Positions 1-8,404 of a stretch of DNA of 64,000 bases are shown piece by piece. Source of the DNA: Streptomyces antimycoticus (GTDB lineage Bacteria > Actinomycetota > Actinomycetes > Streptomycetales > Streptomycetaceae); NCBI RefSeq assembly GCF_005405925.1, contig NZ_BJHV01000001.1, positions 8,866,001 to 8,930,000 of the forward strand, read 5' to 3'. The notes beneath the pieces were generated by a model. That model had not been told where the DNA came from. It saw nothing but the letters and a program-made list of their open reading frames with translations, and did not search any database. How positions within the stretch are numbered: position 1 is the stretch's first letter; every line of letters begins with the position of its first letter. A program made the position numbers and the translations under genes.

Positions 1-319
1 ACAGGTCGGCCTCGAAACCATGAGCCCGGGCACCTCGCGCCAACGCGGCCCGGACCATCTCGACCTGGGCGTCGTCCAGCTTGGGCGGGCGCCCGGTGGC
101 CGCACGCCGCCGCAGGGCCGAAACGCCGCCTTCCTTCCACACCCGACGCCAACGCCGCACACTCTCGGCACACACACCCACCGCCCGCGCGATCTCCGCA
201 TTCGAGGCGCCCTCCTCGAACAACTCGACCGCCCGAACACGCCGTGCCTCCGCCAACTGAGGCCGCGACAAAGGAGGAAGAGACGAGCCGGCAGCCGAAG
301 GCGAGGGTCGATAAGCCAC
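1..319 (-). CDS. IS630-type transposase, N-terminal part (runs off window)
   Basis: The minus strand reads from a GTG at 319 to the window edge without a stop, giving about 106 residues. Residues roughly 34-65 form a helix-turn-helix (EEGASNAEIARAVGV followed by SVRRWRRVWKEGG), then a basic linker with GRPPKLDD. This is the N-terminal DNA-binding arrangement of IS630/Tc1-mariner transposases; the DDE catalytic half would lie outside the window. The start is a judgement because no strong ribosome binding site precedes the GTG. A complete IS5-type element lies just upstream of it, so two unrelated insertion sequences are side by side. Confidence 0.7.
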   Translation of the reverse strand, partial: MAYRPSPSAAGSSLPPLSRPQLAEARRVRAVELFEEGASNAEIARAVGVCAESVRRWRRVWKEGGVSALRRRAATGRPPKLDDAQVEMVRAALARGARAHGFEADL

Positions 320-378
320 CCCGAAAGCCTCCCACTCGCAAGGCCAGCACACCCACCGAACTTACGAAAAGATCAGTA

Positions 379-1248
379 AAGGGTGTTGCAGAAGGCCGTG
401 ATCAGGCAGGTCGGAGTGGTGATCGGAGGTGTGTGGTCATGCGGCGATGGCGAGGTTGTGCATGCGGGCGACGGCCTGGACGGCGTGGTGGAGGCCGTTG
501 CCGCGTTGCCGACAGTCGCGGAGGATCTTGTAGTTCTTCATGCGGGAGAAGGTGTGCTCGACGCGGGCGCGGACCTTGCGATGCTGCGCGTTGTCCTCCT
601 CCTCGCCCTTCAACAGCGGGCGTCCGGGGCGTTTACGGTGCGGGACAATCAGCCCGGTGTTGATATAGGCGCCGTCGCCGAGAACCGTCACGCCCTTGCA
701 GTGCGCGGCCAGGCCGGAGTCCCGCCAGGCTTTCGCGTCCGCCGTGTTGCCGGGCACCGGCCGGGCCGCGGCCACCACCAGGCGCGTCTCCGCGTCCACG
801 ATGACCTGCACGTTCGCCGAGCACCGGTAGTTGCGCGAGGATGCTCCGACCTTGCGGTCACGGACCGGGACGAGAGTCCCGTCCACGATCCACAGCCGCT
901 CGGCGGCATCGGTGGCGGCCCGGGCCGGCTCGAGCGCGAGCAGCGGACCGAGCCGCTGGATCACCCGGCACACCGTCGCCGGTGAGACGCCGAACAGCGG
1001 GGCGAGCTGCCGCATGGTGAGGTTCGTGCGGTAGTACACGGCCACCAGCAGCACCCGCTCGGCCAGCGGCAGCCGCCACGGACGGCCCCAGCCGCAGCCC
1101 TCGCCACCACGTTCCCGGACGGCTTTCAGTAGCCGGCCGAACTGATCGACCCGCAACCCGGTGAACGTCTCCACCCACACCCGCTCGGCCCTCAACACCC
1201 CAGCCATACAGCGGATATGCCCTGATCACGGCCTTCTGCAACACCCTT
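379..1248. mobile_element. Complete IS5-type insertion sequence
   Basis: A perfect 30-bp inverted repeat, beginning TAAAGGGTGTTGCAGAA, occupies 377-406 and 1221-1250. If the outermost TA on each side is a target-site duplication, the element is about 870 bp. It encloses one transposase gene on the minus strand. Element boundaries could differ by one to three bases because the flanking TAA/TTA is itself part of the symmetry. The intact repeats and intact gene suggest recent insertion. Confidence 0.85.
437..1207 (-). CDS. IS5-family transposase (DDE_Tnp_4 type)
   Basis: 256 residues, full length for the family. An N-terminal helix-turn-helix (about residues 66-84, LAPLFGVSPATVC) precedes an RNase H-like DDE domain. 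The probable catalytic acids are D109 in WIVDGT, D178 in LGDGAY and E217 in RARVEHTF. The following basic helix (FSRMKNYKIL) is typical of the superfamily. The gene fills the element bounded by the inverted repeats at 377-406 and 1221-1250, and its ATG lies 14 bp inside the right-hand repeat. It would excise and integrate the element. No frameshift is seen, so it is probably active or recently active. Confidence 0.9.
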   Translation of the reverse strand: MAGVLRAERVWVETFTGLRVDQFGRLLKAVRERGGEGCGWGRPWRLPLAERVLLVAVYYRTNLTMRQLAPLFGVSPATVCRVIQRLGPLLALEPARAATDAAERLWIVDGTLVPVRDRKVGASSRNYRCSANVQVIVDAETRLVVAAARPVPGNTADAKAWRDSGLAAHCKGVTVLGDGAYINTGLIVPHRKRPGRPLLKGEEEDNAQHRKVRARVEHTFSRMKNYKILRDCRQRGNGLHHAVQAVARMHNLAIAA

Positions 1249-1294
1249 TAGGCATCGCCGACAGCCAAGGAAAAGCTTTTACGTCGTGCATTTG

Positions 1295-1312
1295 CCTACG
1301 GATTATCGTAGG
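1295..1312. other. Short hairpin between IS and phosphatase gene
   Basis: CCTACG and CGTAGG are separated by six bases (GATTAT), about 110 bp upstream of the phosphatase start codon and 47 bp beyond the insertion sequence. It could be a leader hairpin or an operator. No consensus promoter could be assigned in 1251-1422. The insertion sequence probably separates the gene from part of its original upstream region. Confidence 0.3.
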
Positions 1313-1422
1313 CGGCCGTTCACCCCCTGCGCCCTTGTTTGGGCGACATGAAGCCCTGTGGAGTCGGAGTAAAATGAATAACGCGTAAGAGGAATCGCTC
1401 GCCGACTGTCAGGGAGCGGCAG

Positions 1423-3389
1423 ATGGACGCCTCGGACGAACTTCTTCGGAGCGCTGCCCCCTCGGCTCTTCTGACCCTGGACGGTGTCATCCGCAGCCTC
1501 AACGCCACGATGGCCAGGACCCTGGGCGGGTCGGCCGAGCAGCTCGTGGGGGAAACATCGGTGATCTGTTGCCCGCAAGCCAGCGGCTGTCAGCCGAGAC
1601 TCTCGTGGTCCACGCCGCCACGACGAGGACGGTCGCGATGCGGATTCTGGAATTCTCCGGGCCAGGCCACGCACCCGTTGTCTGCTTGATCGAGGCGCGG
1701 GCAGTGCAGGATCCCTCAGGTGGTGGGCGGCTCGTGTGGCTGCACGCGTTGCACGCCGGGAACGACCGGACGGGTCTGCTGGTTCCGTTCCGATTGGCGG
1801 CCAAGGCCGCCCATCTCGGCCTGTGCATGTATTCCCCCCATGAACGCGAGTTGGAGTGGATGGGCGGCGCACCCGCCCTGGCGATGCTGTTCCCGGAGGC
1901 ATCGGTGCCCTTGTCCGACGTGGTGCGGCGAACCCACCCTGATGACCGGGTGGCCTTGAGGCGGCTCGCGCGGACGACCGCCGCCGAGTCCCGGTGGATC
2001 AGTTTCCGGTACCTCACTGAGCGCGATGGCTGGCACCATCTGGCCTGCCAGACCCGTAAGATCCGGCTGGGATACGACGGCCCTGAGCGGACTTTCGCGG
2101 TGGTCCGGGACGACACCCAGCAGGAAACGCGCCGACGGAGAGCCTTGGTCGCGCTGAATGCCGAGCGCCAGCGCGCCGACGAGGTCGCCGACTTCTCGTC
2201 CGCCCTGATCGCCGCGGCCACGGAGCAAGAACTGCAGCAGGTCGTCCTGACACGGCTCGCCGCGACTTTCGGTGCGGCCGGCGCCGCGCTGGCGCTCATC
2301 GACGAAGGCCGCCTGCGCTTCTCTTCCGATGCGGGCATTCCGCTGCCGGTGGCCAAAGCCGTGCAAGAGTCGCTGGACGTCCCGAACCCCCTGGGCCTTG
2401 CCCTCCGAACCGGCGAGCCGCAGTTCATTCCCAGCCGGGCGGAATACATCCGCCGCTGGCCGCATGGGGCCGAATTGCCGTGGATCGACCAGCTCGGGCC
2501 GCACTGTGCTGTCTCGGTCAGCCCCCTCAGCCCGCCCGGCGAGCAGCCGCTCGGGGCCTGGTGGGTGACCTACGACAGCGAGCACCACTCGTCCCCGCAC
2601 GAGCGTGCCCTCATGAGTACTCTGAGTGACCTCGCGGGTCAGGCCCTGCGGCGCATCAGATTGCAGAAGGCGCGAGTCGAGCTGGCCATGGCCCTCCAGC
2701 AGGCCATGCTCCCCACGCTGCCCGAGCACCTCCCGGGCCTGGAGGTCGCCGCTCGCTACCGACCGAGCCAGGACGGGCTCGACATCGGCGGGGACTGGTA
2801 CGACGCCTTCGTCATGCCCGACGGTGCGATCGCCCTGGAGATCGGTGACGCCCAAGGGCACGATGTGGACGCAGCCGCCTTTATGGGGCAAGTGCGCTCG
2901 TCCGTGCGCGCGATCGCCGCCCATGAACCCGATCCGGGAACCGTTCTGACGCGCACCAATGAGCTGCTCGTCACCATGGGCGCCGCACGCTTCGCCAGCT
3001 GCACCGTGCTGCATCTCGATGCCCCCGACGGGCAGGTCACCGGCACCAGCGCCGGCCACGTGCCGCTGCTGTGCGCGCACAATGACGGCAGCCACGAAGT
3101 CCACGAGCTGCCAGGCGGGCCGGTCCTGGGAATCGTGCCCGACACCGATTACCCCCAGGCGACCTTCACCCTGGACAAGGACAGCGCGCTGGTCATGGTC
3201 ACCGACGGCGTGGTGGAAGGGCCGGGCTTGACGTTGGACGCCGGACTGGAGCTGGCCGGAACACTGGCAGGCGAAGCCCTCCACGCGGGACTGAACGCGG
3301 AGGCGACCGCTGACCGAATCATCGACGCGACGGTCTCGGTGGGCCATGCCGACGATGTGGCTGTTCTGGTCATCCGACGCACGGAATGA
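1423..3389 (+). CDS. PAS-PAS-GAF-PP2C (SpoIIE/RsbU-type) phosphatase, apparent frameshift near 1550
   Basis: Serine phosphatase of the kind that dephosphorylates anti-anti-sigma factors in partner-switching stress signalling. ATG 1423 follows AGGGAGCGGCAG and starts a PAS-like segment (SALLTLDGVIRSLNATM); about 43 codons in, the frame must change to continue as GDLLPASQRLSAET. The downstream frame (from ATG 1569, 606 codons) holds a second PAS region (THPDDR), a GAF domain (about residues 210-365 of that frame), and a C-terminal PP2C domain. The PP2C domain has the metal-binding motifs GGDWYD, GDAQGHD, SAGHVP and VTDGVVEG and reaches a normal end. The break lies at the G5 run 1548-1552; one added G restores one continuous frame. 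The phosphatase half looks functional; whether the N-terminus is really broken is unresolved. Confidence 0.8.
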
Positions 3390-3588
3390 CGCCGGCGAGC
3401 GGCCGCTGACACCGGCCGGCTGGGAAGTCAGTGGCCGGCGACGCGGCCGACGACACCGGTGACGACGACGCGGGCGAGGTGGCGGCCTGGGCGTTCCAGG
3501 CGGTGAGTCCGGTGCCGGCCGCGACGGCCAGTAAGGCGGCGACGCCGACCGGGCGGACGTGGCGGGAACGCGGGCCAAGGGTGGACAC
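3370..3588 (-). CDS. Small putative secreted protein
   Basis: GTG at 3588 is preceded by ACGGAGG with a six-base spacer, a convincing ribosome binding site. The 72-residue product starts with basic residues, then a hydrophobic stretch (VGVAALLAVAAGTG) and an AQA-type signal peptidase site, followed by a Ser/Pro/Ala-rich tail. The 3' end overlaps the phosphatase gene by 20 bp. The mature part is too short and featureless to name, and it may be a truncated remnant of a longer exported protein. Confidence 0.4.
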   Translation of the reverse strand: MSTLGPRSRHVRPVGVAALLAVAAGTGLTAWNAQAATSPASSSPVSSAASPATDFPAGRCQRPLAGVIPCVG

Positions 3589-4181
3589 GAAAAACCTCCG
3601 TGGGGAGTGGATCTGATTTCCGATCACCCGTTTTGACGTGGAAAATTCGCGCGGGGTTGTGCCACTCCCATGCCCTCTTCACCGGGCTTTTCGAATTCCC
3701 CTTTCGCGTTCAGCCGTACGTCACCGGGAATTTTCCTTTTGTTGTCGCATTCGATGCGCTGCTCCCTATTGGGGCGCCGGTGAAGACCGTGGCGCCGGCG
3801 GGGCCGGGCCTTCCGGACCGGGAATCGAAGCGCCGCATTTTGCTGGTGCCGCAGCACCCACAGACGGAACTGTGCTCTGTCACCGGGGTTGAGCAGGATG
3901 TCCGCGCCTGTGGGCGCGATGCCCGGCAGGGTCCACTCAATACGCGCTCCCAGCGAGCGGGTGGCAGGGGCCGTGTGTGGAGGGGCGCGGTGACGACCGG
4001 CAGACGCGGCGTCCCGTCCGGGACGGATACCAGAAGCGGTTGGCCTCGTTCGTCGCAAGCGACCTCGAGGGCGGTGTCTCAAGCACCAGCCACAGGTGGG
4101 GCCGGCATTTCACCGCGTCCAGGCCGTACTTCTGGTACGGCCGCAGTTCCGCCGCGCGCAGGGTGCCGGCGCCTGAAGAGA
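3589..4181 (-). pseudogene. Possible degraded coding remnant; otherwise no recognisable gene
   Basis: No intact gene is recognised in these 590 bp. On the minus strand three successive frames read like fragments of one protein: about 4185-4070 (LRPYQKYGLDAVKCRPHLW), about 4075-3975 (LEVACDERGQPLLVSVPDG) and about 3990-3790 (ARIEWTLPGIAPTGADILL). Each shows plausible residue composition but the frames do not join. The parent family was not identified. The AT-richer part near 3640-3780 has no coding signal. Confidence 0.25.
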
Positions 4182-4790
4182 TCAGGTGCCGTTCTGCCGC
4201 GCGATGTCCCGGGCCGTGCGGGCAGCTCTCTCCTCCGTGTCGGCGAGAGCCTCGCCGCCCATGCCGAACAGGCCCTGTCGGAGGAACACGGCAAGCCCGT
4301 GGGCGGCGGCGGCCACGCGGAGCAGCAAGTCGAACGCGTTGTCCTCGTCGGGGGCAAGGCGGCGGGACACGGGGAGAAGGAGGCGGGCCACCTCGTCGCC
4401 GGCCGCCGCCAGTTCGTCGAACCGGGACTTGTCCAGACCCGCGTGGAACGTGATGTCGAACAGGGCCGGTTCCTGCGCGGCGAAGCGGACGTAGGCGGAC
4501 GCGAAGGCCGCGAGCTGCTCCACCGGGTCGTCGCTGCTGCCCAGGGCCGCGGCGAAGCGGTCCCGTTGCTCGCGGTAGCCCTGTGTGGCGAGTTCCGCCA
4601 GCAGCGTTTCACGGTCGGCGAAATGCTTGTACGGCGCCGCGACGCTCACCCCTGCGCGGCGGCTGGCCTCGGCCAGGGTGAAGCCGTGCGGGCCTCGTTC
4701 GGCGACCAGGTCCAGGGCTGCTCGCAGCAGGGCGTTGCGCAGGTCCCCGTGGTGACGGCCGGTGGGGCGCCGCTTGACAGGAGGGCTCAT
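4182..4790 (-). CDS. TetR-family transcriptional repressor
   Basis: 202 residues from ATG 4790. This start was chosen over an in-frame ATG at 4847 because the latter lies beyond the operator and the divergent start. Residues about 15-65 form the TetR N-terminal domain (FTLAEASRRAGVSVAAPYKHFADRE), with the usual helix-turn-helix and the YKHF signature. The C-terminal ligand-binding part resembles TetR_C_33 domains (AAAAHGLAVFLRQGLFG). It is divergent from the glyoxalase-like gene at 4846 across a 33-bp hyphenated palindrome, so autoregulation and control of that gene are likely. The ligand is unknown. Confidence 0.88.
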   Translation of the reverse strand: MSPPVKRRPTGRHHGDLRNALLRAALDLVAERGPHGFTLAEASRRAGVSVAAPYKHFADRETLLAELATQGYREQRDRFAAALGSSDDPVEQLAAFASAYVRFAAQEPALFDITFHAGLDKSRFDELAAAGDEVARLLLPVSRRLAPDEDNAFDLLLRVAAAAHGLAVFLRQGLFGMGGEALADTEERAARTARDIARQNGT

Positions 4791-4799
4791 GAGCCTAAG

Positions 4800-4832
4800 G
4801 TTAACAGCACTTACCAGGTAAATGGCATTAAC
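4800..4832. promoter_or_regulatory. TetR operator candidate: 33-bp hyphenated palindrome
   Basis: The centre at 4816 is flanked by TTACC / GGTAA (4811-4821, perfect 11-bp palindrome). The same centre is also flanked by GTTAA / TTAAC (4800-4804 and 4828-4832) and by CA/TG at 4808-4809 and 4823-4824. It sits between the start codons of a divergent TetR gene and a VOC gene, exactly where a dimeric TetR would block both promoters. Confidence 0.65.
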
Positions 4833-4845
4833 CATGGGAGCTGCC

Positions 4846-5265
4846 ATGACCGCTGTTCGTTTCCATCACGTCAGTCTCTCGGTCGCCGACCTCGCCGCTC
4901 AGGAAGCCTGGTACGGCGATGCTTTCGGGCTCACCGAAGTGGAGGAGCGAATCGAGATGCCGGAGGCGGGTGTCCGCACCGCTGTGCTGAGTGACGCGGC
5001 CGGGCTGCGCGTGGAGTTTGTCGAGCGTTCCGGTTCGAGCCCCGTCGCGCACGCCGATCCGTTCGCGGCCACCTCCGCGCAGACCTTCACCCACCTCGCG
5101 CTTCAAGTGCCAGATCTCGACGCGGCGTTCGCGCGCCTGACCGCGGAGTGCGGTGCCGGGGCGGTGTCGCCGCCCGCGCCCGGAGCGACCGAGGGTATGC
5201 GGTACGCGTACGTCACCGACCCGGAAGGAAACCTCCTCGAGCTGATCGAAACGGCACGGGGCTGA
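4846..5265 (+). CDS. VOC/glyoxalase-family protein
   Basis: 139 residues from ATG 4846, with GGGAG five bases upstream. A single VOC module pair is visible: an N-terminal beta-alpha-beta unit (RFHHVSLSVADLAAQEAWYG) and a second one (THLALQVPDLDAAFARL), ending with the DPEGNLLELIE motif of glyoxalase/bleomycin-resistance proteins. Metal ligands are plausibly H10, a Glu in the first half, H in THLAL and the final Glu. It probably acts on a small molecule or toxin; the divergent TetR suggests inducible detoxification. The substrate is unknown. Confidence 0.85.
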   Translation: MTAVRFHHVSLSVADLAAQEAWYGDAFGLTEVEERIEMPEAGVRTAVLSDAAGLRVEFVERSGSSPVAHADPFAATSAQTFTHLALQVPDLDAAFARLTAECGAGAVSPPAPGATEGMRYAYVTDPEGNLLELIETARG

Positions 5266-5271
5266 CCAGCA

Positions 5272-6201
5272 TCAAGAGTCCTCAGGCGTACCGGAGCTGA
5301 GGGCCGCCGCGCGCAAGGCCGCTGCCACGCGAGTCAGCGGCTCGGTCGGCGTCTGGGGAGGGTGGGCGAGAAGCAGGCGCCGTTGTTCCTGGGGGCCGCC
5401 ACGGACAGGCAGGATGCGGACCCCTTGTGGGGCGGCTGGAGCGAGCGACGCGGGCACCGTGGTCAATCCGCAACCCGCGGCGACGAGTTGGAGTTTGGCG
5501 AGCCAGTCGCGGGCGGTGTGGGCGATCTCTGGCCGTTCGTCCAGTCCGGGCCACACGCCCATCAGCCGGTCCTCGCCCGAGGCGGAACCCGCGATCCAGC
5601 GCTGCCCGCGCAGATCGGCCACGTCGACGAAGTCGCCGCGGGCCAGCGGATGCGTCGCGGGCACCGCCAGACACAGGGCGCGTTCGGTGAGGGTCTGCAG
5701 GGCGAGCGGGGGCGACTCGGTGTCCGGCGGCCGGAAGGGCGGAGCCGAGGCGAGCAGGGCCAGGTCGAGACTGCCGGCGCGCAGGGCGCGCACCAGCGCC
5801 GGCGTGCCACCTTCCCGGCCGACGACCTGAATACCGGGGTCCGTATGGCGCAGGGCGGCCAGGGCGCGGGGGACCAGGGCGGCGCCCGCGCTGGGCAGCC
5901 AGCCGAGGCGCACCGTCGCGGCCTGCCCGGGCAGGCCGGACAGTTCGCGCGCGGTGGCGTCGATCTCGTCGAGTACGACCGTCGCGCGGCGCATGACGAG
6001 GCGCCCGGCCGCGGTGAGCCGTACGCCCTCGCGTCGGCGTTCGAGGAGTTCCGCGCCCGCGGCCCGTTCGATCGCGGCGATCTGCCGGGACACCGCCGAC
6101 TGCGTGTAGCCCAGCGACGCGGCGGCCGCGGTGAAGGTTCCCTGCTCGGCGACGGCGCGGAAGACGCGCAGCGCGGTGAGTGACACATCCGTGAAGTCCA
6201 T
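5272..6201 (-). CDS. LysR-family transcriptional regulator
   Basis: 309 residues, standard LTTR length. Residues 1-60 form the winged helix-turn-helix (LRVFRAVAEQGTFTAAAASLG, TQSAVSRQIAAIE), followed by a linker helix and a periplasmic-binding-protein-like effector domain with the usual LRAGSLDLALL and HPLARG landmarks. It converges on the VOC gene with a six-base gap. The region upstream of its start (6202 onward) carries no clear intact target gene, so the regulated gene may have been lost. Confidence 0.9.
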   Translation of the reverse strand: MDFTDVSLTALRVFRAVAEQGTFTAAAASLGYTQSAVSRQIAAIERAAGAELLERRREGVRLTAAGRLVMRRATVVLDEIDATARELSGLPGQAATVRLGWLPSAGAALVPRALAALRHTDPGIQVVGREGGTPALVRALRAGSLDLALLASAPPFRPPDTESPPLALQTLTERALCLAVPATHPLARGDFVDVADLRGQRWIAGSASGEDRLMGVWPGLDERPEIAHTARDWLAKLQLVAAGCGLTTVPASLAPAAPQGVRILPVRGGPQEQRRLLLAHPPQTPTEPLTRVAAALRAAALSSGTPEDS

Positions 6202-6221
6202 GACGTTTACGCATACTAGCC

Positions 6222-6848
6222 GTGCTGAACTTTCGTTGGACTCATGGACATGCGTTCTTGGCGTGGCATGCCCCGCCCTCTACGGCCAATGGGTCCGGTC
6301 CGGCAAGTCCCTGGGGCGACGGCACGCCTCCGGTGCCGACGGACGCGTCGGGCATGTACGCGGTCCGCAGCTCGTGCGCCTTTCGGTATCCGTCGGTGTC
6401 GAGGGCCTCGCTCGCGGACGGGCCGGCGCGTCCGCGCGAGATGGGGGCGGCGGTGCTGCACCGGTACGGCCGCCGCACCGATCAGCCGGAGGTGTCCGCA
6501 CCCGTCCGGGCACTGCGCGGCGGCGCCGATGCCGCGATCCCGGAGACCGGCGGCCGAGGATGCTCCGCCCCGCCGGGCTCACTGGCGCTGCACCTCCTGG
6601 CCGGCGGGAATGTGGCGCTCGCGGACGGGGGCGGCCGGGCCGTCGTCAGCCCGTCGGCCGGGCGTGGGCTGATCCTGGGCTGGAACGCCGGGGCGTTCAC
6701 CGCCTCAGTGGAGACGATCCCGCTCACCGACCCGGCCTTCACCCGCGTGTGGGGCCCGGCGATCCACCGGCTCGTCCTCACCGCCCGCCGCCCCGCGACC
6801 GAGGGCGAGTACACGCTGACGGTGCGGCCGAATTCCAGGCGGGTGTAA
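6222..6848 (+). CDS. Unrecognised protein, probably only its C-terminal part is authentic
   Basis: From about 6430 to the TAA at 6848 this frame has very strong G/C third-position bias and a sensible product (SLALHLLAGGNVALAD, GRGLILGWNAGAF, YTLTVRP). The stretch before 6430 has weak codon bias and no credible start or ribosome binding site. It is therefore either a 5'-truncated gene or a gene with a missed frameshift. I do not recognise the family. It ends 27 bp from the stop of the convergent esterase gene. Confidence 0.3.
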   Translation: MLNFRWTHGHAFLAWHAPPSTANGSGPASPWGDGTPPVPTDASGMYAVRSSCAFRYPSVSRASLADGPARPREMGAAVLHRYGRRTDQPEVSAPVRALRGGADAAIPETGGRGCSAPPGSLALHLLAGGNVALADGGGRAVVSPSAGRGLILGWNAGAFTASVETIPLTDPAFTRVWGPAIHRLVLTARRPATEGEYTLTVRPNSRRV

Positions 6849-6874
6849 CGGTACCCAGCCGCGCCAGGTCGGCG

Positions 6875-7843
6875 TTATGCGGCGCGGTTCGGGGACAGGA
6901 GCCGGGCGAGCCAGTCGGTTCGGGTTCGGCGGGCCGTGGCCGAGATGTGTGCCTGCGGGTACAGGGCGTCGAACCCGTGGAAGCCGCCCGCCCAGACGTG
7001 GAGTTCGGCCTGGCCGCCGGCCGTCCAGATGCGGGTGGCGTAGTCGGTGTCCTCGTCGCGGAAGACTTCCGCGGAGCCGGTGTCGATGTAGGTGGTCGGC
7101 AGGCCGGAGAGGTCGGCGGCCAGCGCGGGTGAGACGTACTCGGACACCTCGTCGTCGGTGAGGTCACCGAGGACGGCGCGCCATCCGAACTCGTTCATCT
7201 CGCGGGTCCAGACGCCGGGTCCGCCGGAGTACTGGCGGCTGGAGGTGCTGGTATTGCGGTGGTCGAGCATGGGACAGATCAGCATCTGGGCGGCGATCGC
7301 CGGGGTGCCGAGGTCGCGGGCCAGCAGGGTGACGCCGGCCGCGAGGCCGCCGCCCGCGCTGGCGCCGGCGACGACGATCCGGACGGGGTCGATGCCCAGT
7401 TCTTCGGAGTGTTCGGCGACCCAGCGCAGTCCCCGGTAGCAGTCGTCGACGAGGGCGGTGCCGGTGGCCTCGGGGGCGAGTCGGTAGTCCACGGAGACCA
7501 CGACCGCGCCGAGCTCGTCGAGCCACTCCAGCGGGATGTCGATCTGCGAGTAGCGGTCACCCATGACCATTCCGCCGCCGTGCATCCAGTAGACGCAGGG
7601 TGCGGCAGTGGTGCGATCGGTGTTCGCGGGGCTGAAGACCGACAGGGGGATCGGGGCACCGTCCTTGCCGGGCACGGTGATCTCGCGCCGGTCGATCTGC
7701 CGGTGTGCGAGCAGGGACTCGATGGGCGTCGAGGGGAGTTGGCGCAGTTGCGCGAGTACTTCCGGGCTGAGCTGGGACATCAGCGGCATGTCGGCCAGGA
7801 GCTCACGCAGTTCGGGGTCCAGGGCGGGTCGTGCCGTGGTCAT
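6875..7843 (-). CDS. Alpha/beta-hydrolase, HSL-type esterase
   Basis: 322 residues from ATG 7843, preceded by AAAGG. The hormone-sensitive-lipase oxyanion motif HGGG is at residues 88-91. The nucleophile elbow is GASAG (160-164, Ser162), with an acid in the DTGSAE region and the catalytic His in FHGFDA near the C-terminus. The product should be a cytosolic carboxylesterase acting on short acyl esters. It follows the monooxygenase-like gene at 7942-8262 in the same direction with about 100 bp between them, and both are divergent from an AraC regulator, suggesting one inducible unit. Confidence 0.88.
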   Translation of the reverse strand: MTTARPALDPELRELLADMPLMSQLSPEVLAQLRQLPSTPIESLLAHRQIDRREITVPGKDGAPIPLSVFSPANTDRTTAAPCVYWMHGGGMVMGDRYSQIDIPLEWLDELGAVVVSVDYRLAPEATGTALVDDCYRGLRWVAEHSEELGIDPVRIVVAGASAGGGLAAGVTLLARDLGTPAIAAQMLICPMLDHRNTSTSSRQYSGGPGVWTREMNEFGWRAVLGDLTDDEVSEYVSPALAADLSGLPTTYIDTGSAEVFRDEDTDYATRIWTAGGQAELHVWAGGFHGFDALYPQAHISATARRTRTDWLARLLSPNRAA

Positions 7844-7941
7844 GGTCGTCGGCCTTTCGTGGGGTGACGTGGGACGGTCGGAGAGGGTGGGGGCCGCCTC
7901 GGTAGGCATCGAGGCGGCGGGCCGGGGGATCGGTCCGGGGT

Positions 7942-8262
7942 TCAGAAGGCGGCGGCCTTGCCGCGGACCGGGACGTAGTCGGTGTACTCGGATTCCTTGG
8001 CCAGCAGTTCGTCGATCTGCGCCACGATGGCCTGGGCGGCCTTGCCGGCGAAGATCCGGTGGTGGTCCTCCTCGCTGGTCCAGCCCTCGGTGATGTGGAC
8101 GACGTCGGGGTCCGAGGCGGAACGGGAGACCAGGTAGACGACGCAGTGCTCGCTCGCGCCGGGGTTGCCCTCGTTCAGGCCGGTCAGCAGCAGGTCGACC
8201 AGCCGGTCGCCCATATGGGGCTTGGCGGTCAGGGTGGCGTTGAAGCCGTATGTGACGATCAT
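7942..8262 (-). CDS. Antibiotic-biosynthesis-monooxygenase (ABM) domain protein
   Basis: 106 residues from ATG 8262 with AGAGGG seven bases upstream. It is a single ferredoxin-like ABM domain: an N-terminal strand, a helix with the conserved leucines (DRLVDLLLTGL), the central CVVYLVS strand and the EGWTSEEDHHRIF segment. Such small dimeric proteins are quinol or heme-type monooxygenases or isomerases that need no cofactor. Its place between an AraC gene and an esterase suggests a catabolic or detoxifying role. The substrate is unknown. Confidence 0.8.
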   Translation of the reverse strand: MIVTYGFNATLTAKPHMGDRLVDLLLTGLNEGNPGASEHCVVYLVSRSASDPDVVHITEGWTSEEDHHRIFAGKAAQAIVAQIDELLAKESEYTDYVPVRGKAAAF

Positions 8263-8404
8263 GGCTGCCCTCTTCTTGGTGGTGGAGTGAGGTGATTCCA
8301 TTCAATGCGCCTGACCTGCGGGAACGTAGAACGATGCTCGCTTGTACTTGCACGATCCTCGCGGGCTTGGGAGCCGCGCTGCGAAATGGTGCTGCAATGG
8401 ACGC

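Noticed and set aside
3600..4994. A long plus-strand open frame of 464 codons
   Set aside because: It is the antisense shadow of the TetR gene plus decayed sequence; composition and start are not credible.
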